The position numbers and the translations under genes were made by a program. From contig OY729418.1 of assembly GCA_963422275.1 (NCBI GenBank), forward strand, positions 3,782,001 through 3,846,000: 64,000 nt of DNA, read 5' to 3'. Shown piece by piece: positions 38,257 through 47,647 of the stretch; within the stretch, counting starts at the first letter, position 1, and each line of letters starts with the position of its first letter. The notes below the pieces were generated by a model. It was not told the DNA's origin. It made no database searches and saw only the letters and a program-made list of their open reading frames with translations. The stretch comes from G963422275 sp963422275. GTDB taxonomy: Bacteria; Pseudomonadota; Alphaproteobacteria; Rhodobacterales; Rhodobacteraceae.

Positions 38257-39060
38257 CTATTGCCATTGATCGCCACTATGGCCGCTTCCTGTTTGCGACC
38301 TGGCTGCGTGCGACCCTAGATATGCTTCGATAACTCGGTCATTTTCGCGAATTTCTTCAGCCCTTCCCTCGGCGATGATCTTTCCTTCTGCCAAAACAAT
38401 CACCGGGTCACAGATTTTCGAAATGAACTCGAAATCGTGCTCGATCATGCAGAACGTATAGCCTTGCTCTTGATTCAATCTGAGAATCGCGCCAGCGATC
38501 GTGTTCAAAAGGGTTCGGTTGACACCAGCCCCGACCTCATCGACAAAAACCACGCGTGCGTTGACCATCATCGTTCGTCCGAGCTCCAGAAGTTTTTTTT
38601 GCCCGCCAGACAGGCTTTGGGCCGGTTCATTTGCCAGATGCAAAATGGTCAGGAACTCCATCACTTCGTCCGCTCTCGCGGAAAGCCCGATCTCCTCCCT
38701 AGCGATTGTCCTTCGGCCAAACCAAGTATTCCAAAGCCTCTCTCCCGATTGATTAGGTGGAACCATCATCAAGTTCTCGCGGACTGTCATCGAGCTGAAG
38801 TCCTGCGCAATTTGAAATGTGCGGAGAAAACCTCTGTGAAAGAGATCATGCGGCGGTAACCCGGTTACATCATCTCCGTCGAGCGTCACCGACCCAGCCG
38901 TTGGTTTGAGCCGGCCAGCAATAACATCAAAGAGCGTGGTCTTGCCTGCACCATTGGGGCCGATCAAGCCAGTAATGGCTCCTTTGCGGAATTGGATCGA
39001 CACATTGTCGACTGCAACGAAGCCTCCAAATTTCTTGGTGAGATTCTTAACCTCGATCAT
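38257..39060 (-). CDS. livG: Liv-type ABC transporter ATP-binding protein (LivG-like)
   Basis: A 267-residue ATPase from an ATG at 39058-39060 (MIEVKNLTKKFGGFVAVDN); the frame is open for 49 more codons upstream, but that part is not family-like. It has Walker A GPNGAGKTT, the LivG-type middle (FQIAQDFSSMTVRENLMM...WNTWFGRR), signature SLSGGQKKLLELGR and Walker B VVFVDEVGAGVNRTL. The DEVGAGV version replaces the common DEPAAGL and is seen in a subset of HAAT transporters in this group of bacteria. The C-terminal tail after LGSHAARSQTG is a short hydrophilic extension. Confidence 0.91.
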   Translation of the reverse strand: MIEVKNLTKKFGGFVAVDNVSIQFRKGAITGLIGPNGAGKTTLFDVIAGRLKPTAGSVTLDGDDVTGLPPHDLFHRGFLRTFQIAQDFSSMTVRENLMMVPPNQSGERLWNTWFGRRTIAREEIGLSARADEVMEFLTILHLANEPAQSLSGGQKKLLELGRTMMVNARVVFVDEVGAGVNRTLLNTIAGAILRLNQEQGYTFCMIEHDFEFISKICDPVIVLAEGKIIAEGRAEEIRENDRVIEAYLGSHAARSQTGSGHSGDQWQ

Positions 39061-39291
39061 CACAATCCGGTTTGATATGCAATCCCTGACCAGCAAAAGA
39101 CATTCATTCTCGGACTGCTGTTTTTTAGCGAACTTGGAGAGCCCCCAAGTGCTTGGCACCCAACTTTGTAGCGCGGAGCGATGCAAACCCCGAGAACCGT
39201 GACCCAAGTCGTTCTAGACACTCATTTCGTTCATTAACCGGTTGAATTGGGCGGCCTAGCCAAGGTCGTCCAATTCAGTATCGCTTTGAAT

Positions 39292-40473
39292 TTATCGGTA
39301 TCTAACCGTTTCGAGATTTCCGTCGATGATCTCAACTTCCCTGTACGAGCCAGATGCGTCGCCTGGGCCTATGAGTTCTACATCCGAAGCACCGGAGTAG
39401 TCCACGTCACCACCTGCAGAAATGATCTCCAATGCCTTGGCAAGTTCGCCAGGCAAAATGATTTCCCCAGGCGCGTTAGCGACTTCAAATATCTTCTCCT
39501 TTATGTCCGCGCTCTTGGTTGAATTCGCTGCCTGCATGGCAAGAATGATCAGGGCCGCTGCATCATAGCCTTCTCCTGTAAATATGCTGTTTTCGTATTC
39601 AGCTACTTCCATCATGCTCGAAAATTGCTGTGCGCCGGCGGAATCTGAACCAGGAAGTTGCCCGAACGATCCATTCAAATCCGAACCAAAATCGGCGATG
39701 ATGGCCTCATCAATCATTCCATCTGGCAAAACGAACACGCCAAACGCGCCTGCGTCGATCGAAGCCTGGAGGATGCCCGTACCGCCTTGACCGATGTACC
39801 CGGCCACTACGAGAGCTTGGCCGCCGGCCGCATCGAGTGCGCCGACTTCGGCAGAATAGTCGCCTTTTCCATCTTCATGAGCCGCTGAGATGGTGACCGT
39901 TCCCCCCATTCCTTCGAATGCAGCAGCAAAGGACTCCGCAAGGCCTTTGCCATAGTCATTGTTAGTGTATGTGACCGCAACCTTGGAGAAGCCGCGCTCG
40001 GTTAGGATTGTGGCCATGATGTTTCCCTGTCGACCGTCCTCCGGGGCTGTGCGGAAAAAGAGCCCGTCGTCATCTGGAGATGAAAGGGCAGGGGACGTGG
40101 CAGACGGTGAAACCATCAGTATGCCGTTCGGCTTCGCAACATTGTGCAGCACCGCACCGGTTACACCGGAGCACGCAGCACCGACAATGGCACTCACCTT
40201 GTCCGAGGTTACGAGCGCTTCTGCCGCGGCGGAAGCCGCCGCACTATCAATGCAGGTCGAGTCACCACGGACAGACTTGATTTGAGCGCCTCCGAGAAAC
40301 AGGCCTGATTCCGAAGCCTCGCGAAACGCAAGCTCCGCCGCTTGGGCAATCGGTGGAGTCAATGATTCAATTGGGCCGGTAAATCCCAAGAGCACCCCAA
40401 TCTTTACCTCATCGGCCAATGCCACTCCGCCGATCGAAGCGGCGCATGCAAACGCGACGGTCAACTTCTTCAT
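39292..40473 (-). CDS. Liv-type ABC transporter substrate-binding protein (LivJ-like)
   Basis: A 393-residue periplasmic binding protein with a clean signal peptide (MKKLTVAFACAASIGGVALA, cleavage likely after ALA-D). The type I periplasmic fold is shown by VKIGVLLGFTGPIES, the SACSGVTGAVLH-like ligand loop, PSATSPALSS, TYTNNDYGKGLAESF and GYDAAALIILAMQAA. A GGAG sits 8 bases upstream of the ATG. It is first in the minus-strand set livJ-G-F-H-M-dehydrogenase and diverges from the second dehydrogenase gene, so the ligand is probably an N-methylated glycine or betaine rather than leucine. That is inferred from neighbours only. Confidence 0.91.
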   Translation of the reverse strand: MKKLTVAFACAASIGGVALADEVKIGVLLGFTGPIESLTPPIAQAAELAFREASESGLFLGGAQIKSVRGDSTCIDSAAASAAAEALVTSDKVSAIVGAACSGVTGAVLHNVAKPNGILMVSPSATSPALSSPDDDGLFFRTAPEDGRQGNIMATILTERGFSKVAVTYTNNDYGKGLAESFAAAFEGMGGTVTISAAHEDGKGDYSAEVGALDAAGGQALVVAGYIGQGGTGILQASIDAGAFGVFVLPDGMIDEAIIADFGSDLNGSFGQLPGSDSAGAQQFSSMMEVAEYENSIFTGEGYDAAALIILAMQAANSTKSADIKEKIFEVANAPGEIILPGELAKALEIISAGGDVDYSGASDVELIGPGDASGSYREVEIIDGNLETVRYR

Positions 40474-40522
40474 GTTAGATCTCCAACTTTTTTTGCAACG
40501 AAAGCCAATTTTATCTGGTTAC

Positions 40523-40551
40523 TTGACAACGGTGTGAATGTAAATTGATAT
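40523..40551 (+). promoter_or_regulatory. Candidate promoter in the divergent livJ / dehydrogenase 2 region
   Basis: TTGACA (40523-40528) and TGATAT (40546-40551) are 17 bases apart on the plus strand, about 230 bases before the plus-strand dehydrogenase gene. The long leader would leave room for regulator sites. No clear palindromic operator was found. Confidence 0.35.
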
Positions 40552-40784
40552 CTTGGGCTTATGGCTGGGAAATCAGACTCACTTGCTTGCGTTCAGCGGA
40601 GCGGCCGTTAATTCATTTATGTTGAAGGCAAATTTACTTGAAGGCGTCAACTGACCATACCAATTGCCGGCAATCTGCCCCACAGCCCGCAGTCCTGTAT
40701 TCGGTTACGTCGTTGAATTATTTCGCTCTAGCATGCAGCCTGTAAACCGTCAGTCGGTTGGCACGAAACCTTGGAGCACGTAAA

Positions 40785-43196
40785 TTGAAGGCGAATTACA
40801 GAGTGGTCGTGATCGGCGGCGGGGTGGTCGGCGCATCTGTGTTATATCACTTGGCAAAACTAGGCTGGCGAGATGTCTGTCTCGTCGAGAGATCTGTGCT
40901 CACCGCTGGCTCGTCGTGGCACGCCGCAGGAGCTGTGCACGCTTTGAACGCAGACCCGAACATGGCTGCACTGCAAGCCTACACAATCGATCTGCTCTCC
41001 GAAATAGAGAGAGAGTCCGGTCAATCGATTGGTCTTCATATGACTGGCGGTGTCACACTGGCCTCGACTCCCGAGCGCTGGGAATGGCTCCAGTCCACAT
41101 ATCGGATCTTCCAGACCTTCGGAATTGACGACTGCTACTTGATGGCTCCAGACGAGATTAAGGAGCGTTGCCCAATAATAGAAGTCGATGGAATCATTGG
41201 CGGACTTTGGGCGGACCGTGAGGGCTATGTGGATACAACCGGAACGGTCCATGCCTATGCAGGTGCAGCAAAGAAGCACGGCGCCCAGGTTTTCGAGGGC
41301 ATCAAGGTGCAAGAACTGTGTCAGAGATCGGATTCAACATGGGAACTTTTCACTGAGAGCGGCACAATCCATGCAGACCACATCGTCAACGCAGCGGGCC
41401 TTTGGGCTAAGCAGGTCGGACGCATGGCCGGTTTAGAACTTCCGCTTGCTCCGTTGGAGCACCACTACTTGATTACCGAGACCATACCGGAGATCGAGCA
41501 GCTTAACTTCGAGCTTCCGATGACAGTTGATCTCGAAGGCTTCACCTACATGCGTCAAGATCAAATGGGTGTGCTGATTGGTATCTATGAGCTCAATCAC
41601 AAGCACTGGAACATTGACGGTGCACCGTGGAACTACGGAATGGAGTTAATTGAGGAGGACATTGAGCGGATTTCAACCGAGTTGATGAACGCCTGCACCC
41701 GCTACCCTGCACTAGCACGCGTTGGCATCAAGAATTGGGTAAACGGAGCGTTCACTTTCTCTCCCGACGGAAATCCATTGGTAGGACCGGTTCGCGGCGT
41801 AAGGAACTACTGGCTAGCGTGCGGTGTAATGGCCGGATTCCTCCAAGGAGGGGGCGTCGGAAAGACACTGGCTGAATGGATGATTCACGGAGAAACCGAG
41901 GCCGACGCGTGGTCCTTGGACATTGCGCGCTACGGGGCATTTGCGTCGAACAGGGAGTATATCCAGAAAATGACGGGCCAGTTCTATTCCCGGCGATTCG
42001 TGATGGCATATCCTAACGAGCAACTGTGGGCAGGCCGCCCGCTCAAGAAATCGCCGTCCTACGAAGCGATGACTCAAAACGGCGCTTGTTGGGGTGAGAG
42101 CTGGGGCTTGGAAGTTCCAATTTACTTTGCTCCGAGGGAATTCACGGAGACGCCGAGCCTCAAGAGGTCGAATGCATTTGAAATAATTGGTGAAGAATGC
42201 CGAGCAGTGCGCCGCAATGTAGGTCTTCTGGATATATCGGGATACTCGAGATTTCGAATCGCCGGAAAGAATGCACGATCTTGGCTCGACAGGATCTTAG
42301 CTGGCCGTTTGCCAGAACCTTCCAAGTGCCGTCTTTGCCCTATGCTCGCGCCTAGCGGAAGGCTGCGCGGTGATCTTATTGTGCTGAATTGGGGCAAGGG
42401 CGAATGGTGGGTGATGGGAAGTTACTACCTGCGCGAGTGGCATATGCGATGGTTCCAAGATCTGATTGAGCCTGGAGTTGACGTCAATGATATATCGGAC
42501 CATGTCGTTGGATTTGCGGTAGTTGGTCCTAATTCGAGAAAAATTCTGCAGACACTGACCCATCAGGACTTATCGTCCGCCGCAATTCCATTTATGGGAC
42601 TGAGCACACTAGATGTCGGGCTTGTTCGAACTAAAACCGCAAGGGTCAGTGTAACCGGAGAGCTCGGCTACGAAATCAACTGCGACGCAGCAGATCACGC
42701 AACGTTGTACCAAACCCTCTATCAAGCCTGCGCAGACTCTAACGGAGTCGAGTTTGGTTACAACGCATTGCTATCCCTTCGTCTTGAGAAGAGTTTCGGA
42801 ATCTGGAATGCCGAATTCATGCAGGCCTACACGCCAATTGAAACCGGTCTTGGTCGCTGGATAGACTTCAAAAAGCCGGATTTCATAGGACGCGATGCAA
42901 CTCTGAAGGAGCGGGAGCACGGCACGGGTCGTTGCATTGTTACACTTGAGGTCGACGCGATGGACGCGGATGCATCCGGCTACGAGCCTGTTTGGAGCGA
43001 AGGAAAGAATGTTGGGTTTGTCACCTCCGGCGGCTACGGGCATACAATGCATAAAAGCTTGGCACTCGCCTTGGTTGCCGAGGAACTGTCCAATCCAAGA
43101 ACAAAGGTATCATGTCATGTTGTGGGAGAGGAACGGTCTGCAGTTGTAATTTCGTCACCCCCTTATGATCCTGCAGGATTGCGAATGCGCGCGTAA
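40785..43196 (+). CDS. Dimethylglycine/sarcosine dehydrogenase-like FAD- and folate-dependent demethylase (paralogue 2)
   Basis: An 803-residue paralogue of the enzyme at 32401-34818, similar along its whole length. The start chosen is TTG at 40785, which follows GGAG (40773-40776) at 8 bases and aligns residue for residue with paralogue 1 (MKANYRVVVIGGGVVGASVLYHL); a TTG at 40758 would add nine residues. The covalent-FAD His-46 is in SSWHAAGA. The GcvT-type C-terminal half shows VTGELGYEIN, YNALLSLRLEKSFGIW and VTSGGYGHTMHKSLA. It is transcribed divergently from livJ. Two such enzymes beside one importer suggest successive demethylations, for example dimethylglycine to sarcosine to glycine. 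Confidence 0.88.
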   Translation: MKANYRVVVIGGGVVGASVLYHLAKLGWRDVCLVERSVLTAGSSWHAAGAVHALNADPNMAALQAYTIDLLSEIERESGQSIGLHMTGGVTLASTPERWEWLQSTYRIFQTFGIDDCYLMAPDEIKERCPIIEVDGIIGGLWADREGYVDTTGTVHAYAGAAKKHGAQVFEGIKVQELCQRSDSTWELFTESGTIHADHIVNAAGLWAKQVGRMAGLELPLAPLEHHYLITETIPEIEQLNFELPMTVDLEGFTYMRQDQMGVLIGIYELNHKHWNIDGAPWNYGMELIEEDIERISTELMNACTRYPALARVGIKNWVNGAFTFSPDGNPLVGPVRGVRNYWLACGVMAGFLQGGGVGKTLAEWMIHGETEADAWSLDIARYGAFASNREYIQKMTGQFYSRRFVMAYPNEQLWAGRPLKKSPSYEAMTQNGACWGESWGLEVPIYFAPREFTETPSLKRSNAFEIIGEECRAVRRNVGLLDISGYSRFRIAGKNARSWLDRILAGRLPEPSKCRLCPMLAPSGRLRGDLIVLNWGKGEWWVMGSYYLREWHMRWFQDLIEPGVDVNDISDHVVGFAVVGPNSRKILQTLTHQDLSSAAIPFMGLSTLDVGLVRTKTARVSVTGELGYEINCDAADHATLYQTLYQACADSNGVEFGYNALLSLRLEKSFGIWNAEFMQAYTPIETGLGRWIDFKKPDFIGRDATLKEREHGTGRCIVTLEVDAMDADASGYEPVWSEGKNVGFVTSGGYGHTMHKSLALALVAEELSNPRTKVSCHVVGEERSAVVISSPPYDPAGLRMRA

Positions 43197-43284
43197 TCAA
43201 GCCTGTCAAGCATGAGTCTAATTTCGATGCTGCTTTGCGGGAGCATGCGGTGGCATTCCTGCTTTGACCGGAGATTGGGTAGAT

Positions 43285-44294
43285 AACCCGAGTTATGGAT
43301 AAGCTCTGTTTGCTTTTGGAATGCACCGAATGGCGTCTGGCACGACGATTTTGCCGATTTTGACCTTTGGCTGCGCCAGAATATAGGCAGCCAGACATGA
43401 CAGGATATGAACGAAGGCATTTGTTGGGGATCGGTGTCGTGTGTGTTCCAATCCCATGCTCGATTTCAGTTTATCGAACAGCGTTTCAATGATGAACCGC
43501 TTCCGCAACATGATTTTGTCCGGAATGGGCAGAAGAAAGTTTTTCATGTTGCGGCGAATGCCAGTGATCAGGTGCAGGCCCTGCTGCCGCAAACGCTGGA
43601 AAAGCGGCTTCGAAATGCAGCCTTTATCGCCGAACACCTTGCCTTTCAACTCGGCAATCATGGTCTCAAGCGGCTTGCGGTCGTCGGTGTTTCCAGGCGT
43701 GATCTTGACGGCCATGACCTGACCCTTGTCGTTGATGACCAGATGCAGCTTGAACCCGAAAAACCACCCCATGGTGCTTCGGCCCCGCTTGGCCAGTCCC
43801 TTGAAGACCTTGTTCCGGTTGATCCGTGCGTTGTGGCAGACAGCGAGCTTGGTGCTGTCCACAAAATAGCCCCCGGTTTCCTCACCGCGAAAGCATTGCA
43901 TCAAGATGCAAAACGGAACCAGCAAGCGCGGCATCAGGGCGACAAACCGTCCGTAGCTCGGCAGGTCTCCAAAGCAGTCGCGATATTTCTGCTCCACGCC
44001 ATAGAACCAGAAGGCCTTGAAATTCTTGAAGGGCGAGAGATGAAACAGCACCATGATGAAGAGCCTTTCGCTGAGCGAGAGCTTGCCCGAGCGCGAGCGC
44101 TGGCGGCCTGTGCCGATCAGCCGATGCCGCTCCCATTCTTCAAAGGCCTTTGCAAAGTCGTCGAGACAACAGAACAGTGCGATGACAGAGGTGCTCATTG
44201 AGGGGATCCCATCCGTTGATTTTGGTTGCGGATACAGAATCAGGCCACGCCCGATTTGGGAACCCCCTCACCCCTCTTATCCAGAATTGGGGTT
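43285..44294 (-). mobile_element. IS982-family element, apparently intact
   Basis: The inverted ends AACCCGAGTTATGGATAAG and its imperfect partner at the right (ending GGGGTT at 44289-44294) share most of 19 positions. AGAT lies directly outside on both sides (43281-43284 and 44295-44298), a short duplication compatible with the variable one of IS982. The single open transposase gene fills the element. It sits downstream of the second dehydrogenase gene without disturbing it. Confidence 0.85.
43293..44198 (-). CDS. IS982-family transposase
   Basis: A 301-residue transposase, full length and uninterrupted. N-terminal LDDFAKAFEEWERHRLIGTGRQRSR and LSLSERLFIMVLFHLSPFKNFKAF are characteristic of IS982 enzymes. 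The DDE-type core shows GGYFVDSTKLAVCHNARI (first Asp), KGKVFGDKGCISKPLF (second Asp) and RFIIETLFDKLKSSMGLEHTRHRS (Glu) in order. Nothing is missing, so this copy could be active. Confidence 0.93.
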   Translation of the reverse strand: MSTSVIALFCCLDDFAKAFEEWERHRLIGTGRQRSRSGKLSLSERLFIMVLFHLSPFKNFKAFWFYGVEQKYRDCFGDLPSYGRFVALMPRLLVPFCILMQCFRGEETGGYFVDSTKLAVCHNARINRNKVFKGLAKRGRSTMGWFFGFKLHLVINDKGQVMAVKITPGNTDDRKPLETMIAELKGKVFGDKGCISKPLFQRLRQQGLHLITGIRRNMKNFLLPIPDKIMLRKRFIIETLFDKLKSSMGLEHTRHRSPTNAFVHILSCLAAYILAQPKVKIGKIVVPDAIRCIPKANRAYP

Positions 44295-44298
44295 AGAT

Positions 44299-45114
44299 AA
44301 GAATTCAGTTGGCGTTGCATCGATGAACCACGTAAATTTCCATGGCTATTGCAATGCCTTTCAATTACTGAAACTTTCGCGGATTCCCGGTCGATGCAAA
44401 GGAAATTATCAACGGATATTTCTAATAGCGTCTCTACAATACCTTGATTCTAGAGAGAATTCGGTCAATGTCTTAAATAAGGTTGCGAGAAATGTCCCAG
44501 CGGCTGTGGGCAGGTTGCACCGAATGGTCTGCAAGCACTTGTTCTGAAGTTCAATTAAGGAATATTCCGATGGACTTTCTCATGATGGTGATAGCCAAGC
44601 GCGTGGCTCCAGACAGCACGCTTCGAAAGTTGAATGCCCTGATGGATTGCAGCGTCTAGCGGCGGTTCTCGGTCCGGCGGCCCGCGCTTGGGCGCGCTGC
44701 TAAATCGAGATTTTAGCCGAGGATCATGTTGATGGGAGGCGTTTGCGGTTTCGGCACCCGAGCGGCTCTCGGCGGCTCAGGACATCCGCTGGCTGAGAGG
44801 AAGGGCGGCAGCTTCCATTTCAGTTGCAAGGGGTTGTGCGCAACGATTAACCGACCTGTTCACGTCCCGCGCTCGCCAGCGGAGCAGAACACTTCGCCGC
44901 TTGACTAGTATCAAGTCGACGCTCCCGACAGACAGCGGCTGCAGACGTTTCTCGCGCCAATACCGCGTTTATGTGACTGCGGCGGATGAATTTCCAGTGC
45001 GAGTCAAATTTTTAATCTGAAGCCTGTTGCTCCATGACCGATACAATCCTGCGAAACCGATGGCAACTCAGTCCCGATTCTGGCCATCTGCTTGATGCCT
45101 AGCACTCTGTCATT
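44299..45114. repeat. Relic family R fragments between IS982 and IS1595-1
   Basis: 44572-44650 repeats the family R transposase N-terminus (MDFLMMVIAKRVAPDSTLRKLNALMD), the best-preserved example in the window. 44750-44860 reads as an IS5-type remnant (ALGGSGHPLAERKGG, then FHFSCKGLCATI), matching the block at 23250-23330. The rest of the interval shows no gene. Confidence 0.55.
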
Positions 45115-45122
45115 CCAGATAA

Positions 45123-46147
45123 ATTGCTTATGCACATGGTTCCTGCGATACAAGATGTTGTGTTCGGGATGTCGGATGATGGAATGTTCGCATGACATTC
45201 TTGATGTGGAACCATCCGATGACCGAAATCCCCACCAGTCTCATCGCCTTTCAGCGCCTGTTCCCCGACGACGACGCCTGCGCCCGGTGGCTCATCGCCG
45301 CCCGATGGCCGAACGGCTTCCGGTGTCCCGCCTGCGGCCACGATCGCGGGTGGGAGTTGAAGACCAGGAAACACAGCTTCGAGTGCATCCGTTGCCATCG
45401 TCAGACCTCGGCCACCGCCGGCACCCTGCTGCACCGAACCAAGCTGTCGCTCGCGACCTGGTTCTGGGCCGCCTGTCTGATGGCCACTCATTGCAATGGC
45501 ATCTCCGCCCTGCAGTTGCAGAAGCAGCTCGGAATCGGGTACTGTCGCAGTGCCTGGATGCTCGCCGCCAAGCTTCGCCGGGCCATGGCCACCCCCGAGC
45601 GCAGCCCGCTGTCCGGTCTGGTCGAGATCGACGAGGCCAGCCTGCCGCAGCGCGACAAGGGCGCGCCTTCGGGGCCGGGGCGCAGCCCCGAAGGCAAGAT
45701 TCCGATCGCCGGCGCGGTCGAACTCGGCGACGGCAACACGCCGGGCCGCCTGCGGCTGGCCACGATCTGGTCCTGCAGCGCCAAGGATCTCGGCAGCTTC
45801 GTTGTGCGCAACACCGCCGCGACCGCGACCATCAAGACCGACGGCTGGAGAGGCTGCAGCACGGTGCCTCGGGACCGCCACCAGCCCCATGTCGTCGGCG
45901 ACAGGCCGGCCCATGAAGTTCTCGCCTGGATCCACACCGCGCTCTGCAACCTCAAGGGCTGGGCGCGGGGCGTCTGTCACGGGCTGCGCGCCAAGCACCT
46001 CCAGACCTGTCTCGACGAGTTCGTCTTTCGTTTCAATCGGCGCCGAAATCGCCACGCCGCCTTCCTGTCCCTGTTCCTGCAGGCGCTGCGCGCCAAACCT
46101 CATCCCTGCCACATCTTGATCAAACCGGAACCAAATGCATAAGCAGT
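45123..46147 (+). mobile_element. IS1595-1 element, intact reference copy (1025 bp)
   Basis: The ends ATTGCTTATGCACATGG and CCAAATGCATAAGCAGT are flanked by a perfect 8-bp duplication CCAGATAA (45115-45122 and 46148-46155). It carries one uninterrupted transposase gene. The three other copies in the window (3413, 14954, 58255) are shorter deletion derivatives of this sequence. It lies about 100 bases before the DAHP synthase gene in the same orientation, where it could influence that gene's expression. Confidence 0.95.
45192..46142 (+). CDS. IS1595-family transposase (ISXO2-like)
   Basis: A 316-residue transposase. The N-terminal zinc ribbon has RCPACGHDRGWELKTRKHSFECIRCHRQT (two Cys pairs), followed by SATAGTLLHRTKLSLATWFWA. 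The DDE-type core begins at LVEIDEASLPQRDKG, continues with RNTAATATIKTDGWRGC, and ends with HTALCNLKGWARGVCHGL before the C-terminal EFVFRFNRRRNRHAAF motif common in IS1595. No frameshift is present, so this is the likely source of transposase for the deleted copies. Confidence 0.93.
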   Translation: MTFLMWNHPMTEIPTSLIAFQRLFPDDDACARWLIAARWPNGFRCPACGHDRGWELKTRKHSFECIRCHRQTSATAGTLLHRTKLSLATWFWAACLMATHCNGISALQLQKQLGIGYCRSAWMLAAKLRRAMATPERSPLSGLVEIDEASLPQRDKGAPSGPGRSPEGKIPIAGAVELGDGNTPGRLRLATIWSCSAKDLGSFVVRNTAATATIKTDGWRGCSTVPRDRHQPHVVGDRPAHEVLAWIHTALCNLKGWARGVCHGLRAKHLQTCLDEFVFRFNRRRNRHAAFLSLFLQALRAKPHPCHILIKPEPNA

Positions 46148-46243
46148 CCAGATAAAATCAAGATTTTTTTTGGATTCGAGTGAGAATCGACTATGTCACG
46201 TCAAACAAGTATGTCTAATCCTGCAATTTAAACGAGATTTTAG

Positions 46244-47632
46244 ATGCCGACTTCATGGACGAAATCGGACTGGCGGATGAAACCGCGAGTCCAGATGCCT
46301 GACTATCCAAATTGCCAAGCGCTTGCTGAAGTGGAGGAAAAACTTGCTGGTTACCCGCCTCTTGTCTTTGCCGGGGAGGTGCGTCAGCTTCGTCGTGCAC
46401 TTGCAAAGGCTTGTAAAGGAAAAGCGTTCTTGCTTCAGGGCGGCGACTGCGCCGAGAGTTTCTCTGAATTCAGTGCCGACACGATTCGAGACACATTCCG
46501 CGTACTTCTGCAGATGGCAATTATTCTGACATTCAGCGCAAAATGCCCTGTTGTCAAGGTCGGCCGAATGGCAGGGCAATTCGCAAAACCGCGCTCGGCG
46601 CCGCTAGAGTCTAAGGACGGCATCAATTTGCCGAGCTACCGAGGAGACATCGTTAACGACCTGGAGTTTGCTCCCGATGCGCGGATTCCAAACCCCGAAA
46701 GAATGCTGGCGGCTTATTCTCAAGCCTCAGCCACTGCGAATCTTTTGCGGGCATTCAGCCACGGCGGGTACGCGGACATTCATCGGATGCACTCTTGGAC
46801 GCTAGGGTTCACAGAAGACGAGAAAGCCGAGAAATACCGTGATCTTGCTTCGAGAATTACGGACGCTCTCGACTTCATGGAGGCTGCAGGCATCAACGCA
46901 GATAAGACCGCTGCGTTACGAACTGTAGACTTCTACACAAGCCATGAAGGTCTGTTGCTAGAGTACGAAGAGGCACTGTGCCGGATTGACTCAACATCCG
47001 GATTGCCGGTCGCGGGATCAGGGCACATGCTGTGGATTGGGGATCGAACCCGCCAGCCGGACGGTGCGCATGTTGAATTCTTGAGAGGTGTCCAGAACCC
47101 GCTAGGCTTGAAGTGCGGACCTTCACTAAGCGCCAGCGATCTCAAGACTCTCCTGAAACAACTCAATCTCGAAAATGAACCTGGACGCATCACCCTCATC
47201 ACACGATTTGGCGAAAAAAAAATTGCCGAATTCTTACCGCCTTTGATACGTGCGGTTGAGGAGGAGGGCAACCATGTTGTCTGGTGTTGCGACGCTATGC
47301 ATGGCAATACAATCAAAGCCTCAAACGGATACAAGACAAGACGGTTTGAGAGCATTTTGAATGAAGTCAGGGACTTTTTCCGTATCCATCGGGCTGAGGG
47401 AACTTACCCGGGTGGCGTCCACTTCGAGATGACAGGAAAGGATGTAACGGAGTGCACCGGGGGATTGAGCGCAGTTTCGGACGACAGCCTTGAAGACCGT
47501 TACCACACCGCTTGCGACCCGCGGCTGAACGCCTCCCAAGCACTTGAACTCGCGTTCCTGATTTCTGAGGAAATGACGGCGCACCAACCTGTTGACATGG
47601 TTGCAGATCAGTGCAACGCTAGGACGGCATGA
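46244..47632 (+). CDS. Class II 3-deoxy-7-phosphoheptulonate (DAHP) synthase
   Basis: First enzyme of the shikimate pathway, condensing phosphoenolpyruvate and erythrose 4-phosphate. It is 462 residues, the plant/Mycobacterium-type class II form. Landmarks are GGDCAESFSEF (about residues 66-76), VVKVGRMAGQFAKPRS, FYTSHEGLLLEYEEAL, the metal/substrate segment VVWCCDAMHGNT, HFEMTGKDVTECTGG and DPRLNASQALELAF near the end. The class is clear from GGDCAE and the length. It stands alone between two mobile elements; the nearest IS ends are 97 bases upstream and 15 bases downstream. Intact. Confidence 0.95.
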   Translation: MPTSWTKSDWRMKPRVQMPDYPNCQALAEVEEKLAGYPPLVFAGEVRQLRRALAKACKGKAFLLQGGDCAESFSEFSADTIRDTFRVLLQMAIILTFSAKCPVVKVGRMAGQFAKPRSAPLESKDGINLPSYRGDIVNDLEFAPDARIPNPERMLAAYSQASATANLLRAFSHGGYADIHRMHSWTLGFTEDEKAEKYRDLASRITDALDFMEAAGINADKTAALRTVDFYTSHEGLLLEYEEALCRIDSTSGLPVAGSGHMLWIGDRTRQPDGAHVEFLRGVQNPLGLKCGPSLSASDLKTLLKQLNLENEPGRITLITRFGEKKIAEFLPPLIRAVEEEGNHVVWCCDAMHGNTIKASNGYKTRRFESILNEVRDFFRIHRAEGTYPGGVHFEMTGKDVTECTGGLSAVSDDSLEDRYHTACDPRLNASQALELAFLISEEMTAHQPVDMVADQCNARTA

Positions 47633-47647
47633 CAACGTTGCACCTAG

